DNA of 64,000 bases from Dermacentor variabilis. Taxonomy: Eukaryota > Arthropoda > Arachnida > Ixodida > Ixodidae. Location: positions 242,412,584 to 242,476,583 of the forward strand of contig NC_134570.1 of the NCBI RefSeq assembly GCF_050947875.1, written 5' to 3'. The first letter of the stretch is position 1; each line of letters opens with the position of its first letter. This document shows, one piece after another, positions 34,307 to 45,070 of the stretch. A program made the translations under genes and the position numbers. The notes beneath the pieces are model-generated. The model saw only the letters and a program-made list of their open reading frames with translations, made no database searches and was not told where the DNA came from.

Positions 34307-35905
34307 TTGAGTTGTGTGGAGCAGCGCGATGCACGATGGCCCGAAAGCAGACTGTCGCTCGACGATAAACTGAATATTATCGAGGAAGCAGAAAAGCAGC
34401 ATGGAGCCACGAAAGCCAGCATTGCCCGGGACCTTAAGATACCCGAATCTTCACTTAAGACGATCCTGGCAAACAAAGCGGTGATGTCGCAGAATGCCAA
34501 CAAGTTTAGGCTCAAGCAGAAAGCAGCAAAAGAAGGACAGCATGAGAAGTTAGAAAAAGTTGTCGTCAAGTGGCTGCATCAAGCACGGAGCTCTGCGATC
34601 AACGTTGACGGCACCATTCTAAAAGAAAAGGCGGACCTTGTGGCATTGTGTCTGGGTGTCGACAACTTTGAGGCATCGAACGAATGGCTGGATCGCTTTA
34701 AAAAACGAAACAGGATTGTATACAGCTGTTCCTGCAGAGAAAGCACTTTCGTGGACGTTTCGACGGTGAACGAGTGGATGGAGTCACTGCCGGAGATGAT
34801 TGCTCCATACAAGCCTTACGACGTTTTCAATGCCGGCTAGAGCAGTATTTTTTACCATATGCAGCCCGAGCAAACCCTTGCATTTGAGGGTCACAGCTGT
34901 CATGGTGGCAAGCGTAGTAAAGAGCATGTGACAGCACTATTCTGTGCTAACGAGGACGGTTGCGAGAGGCTGCTTGTGCTTGTTGTTGGAAAGTTTGCAA
35001 AGCCAGGGTGCTTTAAGAACTTGAAGACGCTGCCGTGCAGCTACAACTTCAACAAAGAGGTATGGATGACGTCTTCGCTCTTCAGCAATTTTTTGCAGGG
35101 GCTGCATAACAAAATGGGTGCTAAGGTGAGGGAAATATTGCTTTTCATGGACAACGCACCATGCCACCCACCCAATACGTCCAGCCTGAGGAACATAAAG
35201 TTTTGTTTTCCCCCGCCCAACTGCACAAGCCGGCTGCACCCGCTGGATGCCAGCATCATTAAGTGCGTCAAGCAAGGGTACCAGAAGCGGTTAGTGCAGC
35301 ATCGGCTGGCAGCTATGGAGCACAGCGAGTCAGAAAAAAAGATCTCTTTGCTCAATGCCATACATTTTATTGCCAGTTCATGGAACACAGTGTCCTGAAG
35401 CACAATCGCTAACTCGTTCAAGCACTGTGGCTTTAAGTGAGAGACTGCCTCCTCTGCTGGGGACGCAACAACCTCGATGCCGCTTGAGGCTGATGCAGGC
35501 TTTGCCGACGCCGATTTCAAGGGTTTAAACCTCACCACGACCTTCGCAGAGTTTGTGGAGGCCAAGGACGACGTTGCGATCTGCGGCAAGCTGTCGCTGG
35601 ATGACGCCATCGAGGAGGCTTTGCCTAGTGCCGACACCGCTATGACATCGGATGAGGACAATGACGATGCCACAGATGTCGTGCCTGTGCTTACCATGTT
35701 CGCTGAGGTGCTACGGCTCATAGACAGCATCCGGAACTTCATCTGTTCATGCGACGCCACAGAGGACCTCCTTTTGGACGTTGCCCAACTCAAGCAAAAG
35801 CTCTTGGTTCACGGATCAAACAAGGTCCAAAAGAAACTTACCAACTTTTCTCAAAGTTCACGCCGGCTGACGGGAATCGTAGCAGTGGGCAGTGGAGTGC
35901 CGTAA
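34307..35905 (+). pseudogene. Tigger transposase (CENP-B/JRK-like), inactivated
   Basis: The N-terminal Psq-type HTH (LSLDDKLNIIEEAEKQHGAT, SIARDLKIPESSLKTIL) and a CENPB-type HTH (KVVVKWLHQARSSAINVDGT, LDRFKKRN) precede a DDE core. In the core, the expected NADET block with the first catalytic Asp reads N-A-G-stop (34831-34840). The Asp is Gly and the following Glu codon is TAG. The second and third acidic sites remain in LLFMDNAPCHPP and SRLHPLDASIIKCV. A second stop ends the next segment at 35398. The acidic C-terminal tail continues in frame pieces to 35905. It binds its own termini and cuts at TA; here it is dead. Confidence 0.9.
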
Positions 35906-35968
35906 AGGTTCGTTTGAATAAAGCATGATTGGTACCTGTACTGTAAATTCCGTGGTACCTGTACCGTA

Positions 35969-37181
35969 AGGATTCCGTAAAGGCTACTCAACAATAGGTC
36001 ATATTCACACTATCAATCAGGTGATAGAGAAATGTGCGGAATATAACCAACCCTTATATATAGCTTTCATTGATTACGAGAAAGCGTTTGATTCTGTCGA
36101 AACCTCAGCAGTCATAGAGGCATTATGGAATCAGGGTGTAGACGAGCCGTATGTAAAAATACTGAAAGATATCTATAGCGGCTCCACAGCCACCGTAGTC
36201 CTCCATAAAGCAAGCAACAAAATCCCAATAAAGAAAGGCGTCAGGCAGGGAGATACGATCTCTCCAATGCTATTCACAGCGTGTTCAAAGGAGGTATTCA
36301 GACACCTGGATTGGGAAGAATTGGGGATAAAAGTAAATGGTGAATACCTTAGTAACTTGCGATTCGCTAATGACATTGCCTTGCTTAGTAACTCAGGGGA
36401 CCAATTGCAATGCATGCTCACTGACCTGGTGAGGCAAAGCAGAAGAGTGAGTCTAAAAATTAATCTGCAGAAAACTAAAGTAATGTTTAACAGTCTCGGA
36501 AGAGAACAGCAATTTACAATAGGTAGCGAGGCACTGGAAGTGGTAAGGGAATACATCTACTTAGGGCAGGTAGTGACGGCGGATCCGGATCATGAGACGG
36601 AAATAATCAGAAGAATAAGAATGGGCTGGGGTGCGTTTGGCAGGCATTCTTAGACCATGAAAAGCAGGTTGCCATTATCCCTCAAGAGAAAAGTGTAAAA
36701 TAGCTGTGTCTTACCAGTACTCATCTACGGGGCAGAAACCTGGAGGCTTACGAAAAGGGTTCTACTCAAATTGAGGACGACGCAACGGGCTATGGAAAGA
36801 AGAATGATAGGTGTAACGTTAAGGGATAAGAAAAGAGCAGATTGGGTGAGGGAACAAACGCGAGTTAATGACATCTTAGTTGAAATCAAGAAAAAGAAAT
36901 GGGCATGGGCAGGACATGTAATGAGGAGGGAAGATAACCGATGGTCATTAAGGGTTACGGACTGGATCCCAAGGGAAGGGAAGCGTAGCAGGGGGCGGCA
37001 GAAAGTTAGGTGGGCGGATGAGATTAAGAAGTTTGTAGGCATGGCATGGCCACAATTAGTACATGACCGGGGTTGTTGGAGAAGTATGGGAGAGGCCTTT
37101 GCCCTGCAGTGGGCGTAACCAGGCTGATGATGATGACGACGACGACGACGACGACGATGATGATGATGATGATGATGATCA
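35969..37181 (+). mobile_element. RTE-type LINE copy B, 5'-truncated, inside Tigger
   Basis: Begins within RT and runs to a (GAC/GAT)n tail at 37123-37180. Blocks are YIAFIDYEKAFDSVETSAVI, KKGVRQGDTISPMLF, LRFANDIALLSN (palm Asp changed to Asn), REYIYLGQVVTADPDHETEI and WAWAGHVMRREDNRWSLRVT. Stops at 36651 and near 36699 break the frame. TGGTACCTGTAC flanks it (35953-35964 and 37182-37193), a 12-bp target duplication. A third copy at 35930-35941 belongs to the target. Long variable duplications are typical of LINEs. Confidence 0.92.
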
Positions 37182-37411
37182 TGGTACCTGTACTGCAGCA
37201 TTAATTCTTATCGCATGTACTTTTTTGGTAATTTGGGTTTCCAAGCCCTGCAGAGTATGTTAGTAGTTTACTTAGAAGTTTCTCATAAAGCTGTCGCGCG
37301 AAATAAGTAGTATTTTTATAGGCATAATTTATGTTCGGATTTTATGATGCCCACATTTTACGACACTTTTTCACGGTCCCGAAAAAGTCGTATAATCGGA
37401 GTTCCACTGTA

Positions 37412-38294
37412 CATTTTTTAGGTAAAGATTTCATTCATTCGAAGACGAAAAACATTTCGTTTTGTAGTTTACTGCCTGCAAGCAGACGACAAACGAGGGA
37501 AGTAAACTTCTGGAGAGTTCACCGCTTGCTGACTGGCTGCTCTCTCTGCCCCATTCTCACAAATTTCGCATATTGCCACTTTGTGACATTGCAGCAACCG
37601 AACAGAACGCGTATCGAACAACGATCTCCGATCGTGCCCCTGTATTCACTTATGTTTTCTTATTTTTTCACATCTCTTACATTGTAGCTTTCCTCTCCTA
37701 TTTCTCTATTTCTTTACCTTGTCTTCTTTTCCGTGGTGTCTGTACAGTTCAGGTGACAACTTCTTTCTTGTTTCCTCTGTTTTGTCCTTTGTAGTAAATA
37801 AAATAAATGACTAGGATAATACTTCCTGAAGATGTGAAACACAGTCATGGTTTGTCCAAAGTAGCTTTGACTGTTGATACAGTCTTTATTACAGCTTAGG
37901 CTTGTCTGCTGCTCTGCACCTTTGGCAGGAGCCTGTTAAATAGAAATTTCTTGAACATAGAGGCACATCCGTGTGGCGCATGTTAGACTTGACTTCAAAA
38001 TAGTGTGCCACCTTGTGCACAGTACCATTGGTCTTTGTGTTCCACTCAAGAAAAATTTCTAATACAGTAGCTGCCAGTAGTGCTCTTTTTATAGAATCCT
38101 TCTATATTTGTTCAATACTTAAATTCGTACATACTTCTTCCTTAAAGAAATGCAAGTTAGAAATGGTGGTTGTGTTCACTTCATCCCATTTTCTTGTTAA
38201 ACTGAAGTTAGTGTAAGTAAACTATGTTCTTTTTTCACACAAATGGAAGTTACTTTCTCATCAACCCAATGTCTAATGTCACCGCACTGTGCAG
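37412..38294 (+). other. Intron end before the second PRODH exon
   Basis: AT-rich with an AATAAA-containing stretch near 37796. No element recognised. It ends in caccgcactgtgcag, the acceptor of the exon at 38295. Confidence 0.55.
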
Positions 38295-38441
38295 GAGGCC
38301 ACCTTCGTCAGTTCCAGCCTAGCGAGCAATTTGCTGACCGGCGACACCCGCACGTCATGGCGCGCACTTACTTCTACCTGAATGAGGCACAATGTGAGAA
38401 GAACATGGACATCTTCCTCGAGTGCATCGACGCTGTGGCAG
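38295..38441 (+). CDS. PRODH: Proline dehydrogenase, next recognisable exon
   Basis: Encodes 49 residues (phase 1 at both ends): [40 protein letters not shown] and ECIDAVAG. The block ADRR...[12 protein letters not shown] is diagnostic of animal PRODH and lies 20-30 residues after the segment encoded at 2514-2722. The acceptor is tgtgcag at 38294; a second AG three bases on (38297) would remove one residue (NAGNAG). The donor is ggcag/gtgggg at 38442. GC-rich codon usage and an undamaged frame indicate a functional exon. No later PRODH exon was found before 64000, so the next intron is at least 25 kb or the assembly departs from the gene. Confidence 0.93.
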
Positions 38442-38734
38442 GTGGGGCATGGCAGTGATTGTGCTGGCTTTGCACTGCAACCCTGCGCACCGGTTGGTAA
38501 GCTGTGGAGGCAGCAACTATTCTGTTTCTGCCTCCACCTGACATGCTGCGAGGCCATAACTGAGCAGTGTGTACAAATATCACATCAAGGTGAACCTTCC
38601 GAGGTCTAAAATGACATTACACCTGTAGCAAGTCTTGTGCTGTTTTTTTCGACTACAGCCAAGGAAAATATGTACACTATTTGTCAAAAGTTTATGGGCT
38701 ACGTTGCTTGCAACCAACAGTCCGACTGCAGGCT

Positions 38735-38960
38735 GTTTAAAGGGGTCCTGAACCACCGCTCGGGCTCGGTGAAAAAACATAGTCTGAAGATAGGATATGC
38801 TGCTATGAACATCTCATCCAAGTTTTGCTGTCGTACGCAGCTCGTGGAGCTTGCAAGCAAAGGGCGAAGTCGCCTTTCTCTCAAATGCGCTGTTTTGTAA
38901 TAAAGCAGTTTTCTATACGCAGCTGCTATTAGCCAATAGCTGATGTCAATCAAGAAGGTT
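38735..38960 (+). repeat. Dispersed intronic repeat
   Basis: Starts near aaaggggtcctgaaccacc and runs to gccaatagctgatgtcaatc. I recall this as a common tick repeat; not verified. No coding domain. The remaining sequence up to 39439 holds nothing recognisable. Confidence 0.45.
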
Positions 38961-39439
38961 GTTTAGATCAGTGTGCTTTTTCCTACTGTTACTGTGTATA
39001 TATATTGACGAAGTTCAATAAACAGGCTGAAGTAAGCAAAAATGTGCTTTTAAATTTTGACAATAATTACATACTTCCGCAAGAAGCCAACTATTGTCTG
39101 CTCAGGTACACTCGGCCGCTACTGCCCGCATAGAAATTAAACTTTGGCCATCCTGCTTATCGGTGCCGTAGCTGGCAGGTCTTGCTAATTTCGACTAGTT
39201 TTGAACCCTGAACTAGTCTCAAACAACGCAAAGCTTAAGGTTAGACACGCACATGCCTGCCAGCGCATGCTCACTCCTGGCTGCTCCTGGTTAGACGCCT
39301 TGGCATACTAATTGATAGTGCTTGAAAAATGCACAAATTGGATGTTTCTACTATCCGTTGGTTAAGGTGGTGAAGGACAAAGCTGGTTCGCACCACGTAG
39401 CATGGTCAGACTGTAGCATATGAGTGCGAGCATGCACTC

Positions 39440-39670
39440 TAGCCCTGTCATGCACAAAGCAAACGCTTCCCATATGCACTACAGTTAATAAAGGCAAAGT
39501 GAAACATCTGCCCACTTGTAGCAATTGCTACAATCGAAACCCATACAGGTTCCTCTAAAGAGAAGCCGTGCAGTTGAAGAAAAATTCGTCCTGCTCCGGT
39601 ACTCGAACCCGAGACCGCCGCCTTTCCGGAGCAGGCATCTGAGCTAACCAGGCGGCTAGAAGATGGCAGG
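39440..39670 (-). repeat. tRNA-derived SINE
   Basis: The minus-strand head 39656-39590 has an RNA polymerase III A box (TAGCTCAGATGCC, 39646-39634) and B box (GGGTTCGAGTACC, 39610-39598) at tRNA spacing. The arms fold only partly. A non-tRNA body follows (cgaatttttcttcaactgc). This is the standard SINE layout. A functional tRNA is unlikely. Confidence 0.75.
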
Positions 39671-41659
39671 GCAAAGTCGAATTCATCAACAACTCGAAGC
39701 AAAGGCAAGAGTTTGGCATAATAGTTCTGCGGAAACTCGCAAGGTGGAGAGAAGTAAGCACTACGGTTGCATGTAGTTGCGGTCTTCTACGTAGTGTAGA
39801 TACCGCTGTGGTGCGCCGCCAGAAGTCCACTCACAAAGCACGTTGTGGCTCGGTTAGGACAACTGCATTTGACTTAAATTTGGCGCGTCGTAGGCGCTAA
39901 AATCGGAAGTAGGGGTGTCTATGTTAGCATCCAAAAGCAAATTTGAACTGTGCGCCACGGTGACATTTATAAGGTGGAGCACACCCCGCCCCGCCATAGC
40001 CTTCGCAGTGCAAGGCATTGAAGAAGGAATGGGAGCACAGCGAAGCAGGTGTTTGATTGCCAATAACTCCACTTTTGCTGAACGTATTGAAGCGCTTTTT
40101 GCGGAAAGTATTTCTGAAATGGCCTCTTTAATCTTCAAATACATTTCTCCTCTTCAATAAAATGTGGTTATACCTTTACGGTATACAGTACCACTGTATA
40201 CCATTACACTTTTACGCTATACAGTACCTGCGGTTATACCGTAAGTTTCAACACCGTGGGGAGTGAAAAGAACTCTTGTACTCACCATCCAGAGGTCTAG
40301 AGCGTCAGTAGAACAAGGGGAACAGGACTACACAGCCGAATGACATGTAAAATGGTGAATGCATGGAGTATACTTTTTATGAAGGCTGTACATGTTCTGG
40401 TAAGTGTGGTACCTCGCAGCCGTATAGTTATTACCCAGCATCTTCATTTACCCCCTTATTGCCACCCATAAATGGGCTTATGTGACATGAGCATGGGCAG
40501 CACCTTTTATTTTCCATGCACTGTATCTCATTAGCAATGGCTAGGTTTGTGATGTGTAGGACAGCTCCTTCTGTGCTTCTTGTCTGTAGTTCAAGGAGTT
40601 TGAGCTTCATCCTGGTGCTCTAAGCATGCCGTCTGAACACTTTATTGTCACTTAATTTTACTGCTCTCTTTGTGTGCTCATTCTTGAGATCTGTCTCAAG
40701 AACCCTGCTCGTCAAGCGCTCTTCTTATTGCATCGAGCCAGCTACTACAAGTAGTGAGCATCCTGCTGGACCTCGTGCTCTGCTTTTTTTTTTTATGCTT
40801 GCAGCATGCTACAAATGCTTTTCATTGACTTGGCTCTGTGCCTTCTGTGTTTTTTTCTCTCTGCTCAATCACTCTTACATGAGTGCTTCTTCTTGCACCC
40901 TCTTCTGGTATCAGAATGAAACAAAAACTATGCCGTGTACTGACATGGCAGCGCCCGGCCTGCTTTCTTCGGGCCTCATGCATAGCTATTTTTGACCCAT
41001 TTTCCCCTTTCACAGGAAGTGCACATTGTTCTAGACTTTCATTACCTTTCACTTCACTTCGACAGCAAAGGCCATGGCAGTTTTCTTGAGATTAGTTATT
41101 GGTGTCGAGGCGTGAAGGCCTAGCCTATGGTAACACACAGGTAGCTTGCCACATTACCGACTGAAATTGGCATAGCTCCATCAGCATATTCACTCTTTCA
41201 TTCGGGGTAGCTTGGGCCTTCAAAAGATTGAAGCACTCATTGACAAATACAAATACGTCAATGCACCAGTATGATTGATCTTAATAAATGCAATGGCACA
41301 CAGTAAACAAAGACATAAAGAAACATGTTTCTTGTTTTAAATGCAGTCATCAAAATGGTTAGAATGTGCACTACAAGCTCCACTATGCATCTTTATATCC
41401 TTATGTATTCACTGGATCCGTCTCGAATATGCACCAGCTAGCCCAAGGCTCAGTGCTACTACAGAACATCTACACATACAGGCATGGAACGCAGTGAACA
41501 ATTTTCACACTTTCAGCTCTCCTTTGCTCATGGGAGCTCTTGAGATGATTGAAATGCTCACTGACATTTACAAATGCCGGAATGTCACATTCTCGTGATG
41601 CCTGCGGCAAGAAGGACGTTCCACGTCCGCCGTCAAGGTCTGTGAGTGGTGGCGCTGGC
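39671..41659. other. Intronic sequence with a short palindromic cluster
   Basis: At about 40170-40245, tacggtatacagtacc and relatives recur in both orientations, a small palindromic AT/GTAC cluster. The two stretches near 41190-41260 and 41520-41590 are weakly alike. No gene seen. Confidence 0.45.
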
Positions 41660-41905
41660 TAACACTCCCAGGGTTCTACTAGGGCACATAAATACCCAAG
41701 AAAGTGGATGGGGAAACGGCGCCGCTGTAGCTCAATTGGCAGAGCATCACACGCGAAATGCGAAGGTTGTGGGTTCGGTTCCCACCTGCGGCAAGTTGTT
41801 TTTTCATCCACTTTAATTTGCATTAGTTATCGTTTCTTTATTTCATTTATTAAGCACAAGTAATTTCCCCTATGTTGTCCTTGGTGTCTATGTTTGTTGG
41901 CTTCT
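41660..41905 (+). repeat. tRNA-derived SINE with flanking 10-bp inverted repeat
   Basis: The head 41721-41793 folds as a near cloverleaf. The acceptor GCCGCTG pairs with CTGCGGC at 6 of 7 positions, an A box (TAGCTCAATTGGC) and a B box (GGTTCGGTTCC) are present, and the anticodon loop cgcgaaa would read CGA (Ser). A damaged anticodon stem and the lack of a long variable arm argue against a working tRNA-Ser. AAAGTGGATG (41701-41710) and its exact reverse complement (41805-41814) flank the head. A unique tail follows to about 41905. It resembles tick SINEs of the Ruka type (from memory). The stretch 41906-42228 has nothing recognisable. Confidence 0.75.
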
Positions 41906-42229
41906 TATGGAATGCATTAGAGTGCTTCTACACATCTTCTGGTTTAATGGTGTTTCATTGCACAAATGCTGTTAATCTGTTGTGAGAAGGTGCTGCAGAA
42001 ATGGCAAAGAGCTCTAAAGAGCGAGCTGGTTAATACTACTACCAACGGAAGCGTCAAGCAGACAGCCTTCAAAACAAGCAAGAATCGCTATGACTGCACT
42101 AGTCATGTAGGCTGGGACTGCCTACCTCTTGCTCACACCTTCCGATTATTACGTTCATCTTAATGCATAAGCATTCTTTGCTGAATACCCCAGCAAAATC
42201 TGTCCATCACGCAAAAGGTTTAATGCCTT

Positions 42230-42260
<31 letters not shown>

Positions 42261-42437
42261 GCCGGGTTACGCCCACTGCAGGGCAAAGGCCTCTCCCATA
42301 CTTCTCCAACAACCCCGGTCATGTACTAATTGTGGCCATGTCGTCCCTGCAAACTTCTTAATCTCATCCACCCACCTAACTTTCTGTCGCCCCCTGCTAC
42401 GCTTCCCTTCCCTTGGAATCCAGTCCGTAACCCTTAA

Positions 42438-43162
42438 GAGGAAGCTTTAGCTCGGGTGCTCCTATCTAAATACATGTAAAAGGAGAATTCGTTTTTCTCG
42501 GCAACCACTGCACCAAATTTGACGAGGTTTGTTGCATTTAAAAGACAAACCTAAAATCTAGTGACTGTTGGTTTCGAATTTTTCAGTTAGGTCGTAAATT
42601 TTTTATCATAAATTGGCAAAAATCGAAAATTTTCAAAAAATGAGGCTATCAAGTTTACAACTCTGTAACTCAGCAATGAAAGACGATATCACAATTCTGT
42701 GAATTGCATCTAATAGTACATCTAAAGCGGACAAAATTGATATGTTACACATGAATATAAAAAAAATTTAATCATAGGAAAATACAACTTTTGCAAAACC
42801 GTTGTAACCAACATAACAAATTCACGTAAGATGTAAAATGACATATTGAATTTGTCCGCTTTGAATGATCTAATGGATGCCGTTTACAGAACCGCGATAT
42901 CAGTTCTTGATGCAGAGCTATGAATTTGTAAACTTCGTGCTTCTATTTTTTTTGAACGGTCAAATATTTGAAAATCATTTTAAGAAAATTCAAGCTCTAA
43001 ATCGAAATTTGGCTTCCAACAGTCACTAGAATTTAACTTTCTCTTTCAAATGCAACAAATTTCATCAAGATCTGTCCAGGGGTTATCTCATAAAAACGTT
43101 TTTGCGTTTTACATGTATTTGAATAGGCCGCGTCGGAGTTGGGCCCGAGCTAAAGCTTCCTC
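42438..43162. mobile_element. 725-bp foldback MITE with TTAA target duplication
   Basis: Perfect 19-bp termini GAGGAAGCTTTAGCTCGGG (42438-42456 and inverted 43144-43162) are flanked by TTAA (42434-42437, 43163-43166). The inner arms also mirror each other: tctagtgactgttgg against ccaacagtcactaga, and aaagcggacaaaattga against tgaatttgtccgcttt. The whole unit can therefore fold back. No coding capacity. TTAA use suggests piggyBac-type mobilisation, although the tips do not start with CCC. Confidence 0.92.
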
Positions 43163-43166
43163 TTAA

Positions 43167-44810
43167 TGACCATCGGTTATCTTCCCTCCTCATTACATGT
43201 CCTGCCCATGCCCATTTCTTTTTCTTGATTTCAACTAAGAGGTCATTAACTCGCGTTTGTTCCCTCACCCAATCTGCTCTTTTCTTATCCCTTAACGTTA
43301 CACCTATCATTCTTCTTTCCATAGCTCGTTGCGTCGTCCTCAATTTAAGTAGAACCCTTTTCGTAAGCCTCCAGGTTTCTTCCCCGTAGATGAGTACTGG
43401 TAAGACACAGCTATTTTACACTTTTCTCTTGAGGGATAATGGCAACCTGCTTTTCATGGTCTAAGAATGCCTGCCAAACGCACCCCAGCCCATTCTTATT
43501 CTTCTGATTATTTCCGTCTCATGATCCGGATCTGCCGTCACTACCTGCCCTAAGTAGATGTATTCCCTTACCACTTCCAATGCCTCGCTATCTATTGCAA
43601 ATTGCTGTTCTCTTCCGAGACTGTTAAACATTACTTTAGTTTTCTGCAGATTAATTTTTAGACTCACTCTTCTGCTTTGCCTCACCAGGTCAGTGAGCAT
43701 GCATTGCAATTGGTCCCCTGAGTTACTAAGCAAGGCAATATCATCAGCGAATCGCAAGTTACTAAGGTATTCTCCATTAACTTTTATCCCGAATTCTTCC
43801 CAATCCAGATCTCTGAATACCTCCTGTAAACACGCTGTGAATAGCATTGGAGATATCGTATCTCCCTGCCTGACGCCTTTCTTTATTGGGGATTTTGTTG
43901 CTAGCTTTATGGAGGACTACGGTGGCTGTGGAGCCGCTATAGATATCTTCCAGTATTTTTACATACGGCTCATCTACACCCTGATTCCGTAATTCCTCCA
44001 TGACTGCTGAGGTTTCGACTGAATCAAACGCTTTCTCGTAATCAATGAAAGCTATATATAAGGGTTGGTTATATTCTGCACATTTCTCTATCACTTGATT
44101 GATAGTGTGAATATGGTCTATTGTTCAGTAGCCTTTACGGAATCCTACCTAGTCCTTTGCTTGACAGAAGTCAAAGGTGTTCCTGATTCTATTTGCGATT
44201 AGCTTAGTAAATACTTTGTAGGCAACGGACAGTAAGCAGATGGGTCTATAATTTTTCAAGTCTTTGGCGTCCCCTTTCTTATCGATTAGGATTATGTTAG
44301 CGTTTTTCCAAGATTCCGGTACGCTCGAGGTCATGAGGCATTGCATATACAGGGTGGTCAGTTTCTCTAGAACAATCTGCCCACCATCCTTCAACAAATC
44401 TGCTGTTACCTGATCCTCCCCAGCTGCCTTCCCCCTTTGCATAGCTCCCAAGGCTTTCTGTACTTCTTCCGGCGTTACCTGTGGGATTTCGAATTCCTCT
44501 GGCCTATTCTCTGTTTCATCATCGTCGTGGGTGCTACTGGTACTGCATAAATCTTTATAGAACTCCTCAGCCACTTGAACTATCTCATCCATTTTAGTAA
44601 TGATACTGCCGGCTTTGTCTCTTATCGCATACATCTGATTCTTGCGAATTCCTAGTTTCTTCTTCACTGCTTTTAGGCTTCCTCCGTTCCGGAGAGCATG
44701 TTCAATTCTACCCATATTATAGTTCCTTATGTCAGCTGTCTTACGCTTGTTGATTAACTTCGAAAGTTCTGCCAGTTCTATTCTAGCTGTAGGGTTAGAG
44801 GCTTTCATAC
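43167..44810 (-). pseudogene. RTE-C reverse transcriptase
   Basis: From 44810: KASNPTARIELAELSKLINK, GKAAGEDQVTADLLKDGGQI, NYRPICLLSVAYKVFTKLIA, YIAFIDYEKAFDSVETSAVM, the palm LRFADDIALLSN (intact) and REYIYLGQVVTADPDHETEI. It then continues to the WAWAGHVMRREDNRW block at 43270-43170, with the last segment beyond the MITE. A stop near 44146-44126 and other frame breaks are present. The RT copies element RNA at the nicked target. Confidence 0.88.
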
Positions 44811-45056
44811 TGTCAGTAGTGTAATGGCCAGTCACGATATGGCGCCATGTGTTCATTGGTGCGCCGTCGCCGTTTCACTTTTTGAAAGCCACTCATGTAT
44901 ATTTTCTCCCTCTCGTTTTCTCTTTTTTTTGCTCCGAGTTCATTAAACAAAATGGCAGCTTGACAGTTGTGTGTCGTTTCGTTGGCGTCGTGCCAAAATC
45001 CCATAATCCGCGACCCCAAAAGATCTGGTCACCCTGCGTACTCAACAAAATCAACA
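44811..45056 (+). repeat. copia 5' LTR
   Basis: 246 bp beginning TGTCAGTAGTGTAATGGCC and ending AAAATCAACA. It differs from the 3' LTR by a 12-bp indel (near 45001-45016) and a few substitutions, so the element is not very recent. Confidence 0.93.
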
Positions 45057-45070
45057 GGTTATGGGCCCAG
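45057..45070 (+). promoter_or_regulatory. copia primer binding site (half-tRNA-iMet type)
   Basis: GGTTATGGGCCCAG directly after the 5' LTR. Drosophila copia uses the same sequence to prime on the internal 3' end of a cleaved initiator tRNA-Met fragment rather than on an intact tRNA. Confidence 0.85.

Larger units (their letters stand above)
33622..37409 (+). mobile_element. Tigger/pogo DNA transposon
   Basis: The ends CAGTGGAACCCCGGTTATA (33622) and, inverted at the right, CAGTGGAACTCCGATTATA (37409) match pogo/Tigger termini. They are flanked by the TA duplication (33620-33621, 37410-37411). The interior holds a transposase pseudogene and, after its polyadenylation signal (AATAAA near 35917), an RTE LINE insertion. 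Without the LINE it is about 2.5 kb, a normal Tigger size. Confidence 0.93.
2723..38294 (+). other. PRODH: PRODH intron of about 35.6 kb packed with transposons
   Basis: The interval joins two exons that are neighbours in the PRODH protein. It holds a CR1-like LINE, an RTE LINE, two hAT elements each carrying a gypsy insertion, a gag relic and a Tigger with an RTE inside, on both strands. A small variable exon may also lie within it. Confidence 0.75.

Noticed and set aside
34307..35398. Domesticated Tigger/JRK host gene
   Set aside because: Internal stops, loss of a catalytic residue and intact element ends with TA duplication show an ordinary dead transposon.
37123..37180. Asp-repeat protein from the (GAC/GAT)n run
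   Set aside because: It is the microsatellite tail of the RTE LINE, also seen at 13495 and 42229.
38637..38900. Further PRODH exon
   Set aside because: The translation shows no PRODH similarity, and the stretch overlaps a dispersed repeat.
41721..41793. Functional tRNA-Ser(CGA) gene
   Set aside because: Anticodon stem mismatches, no long variable arm, and a SINE body attached.
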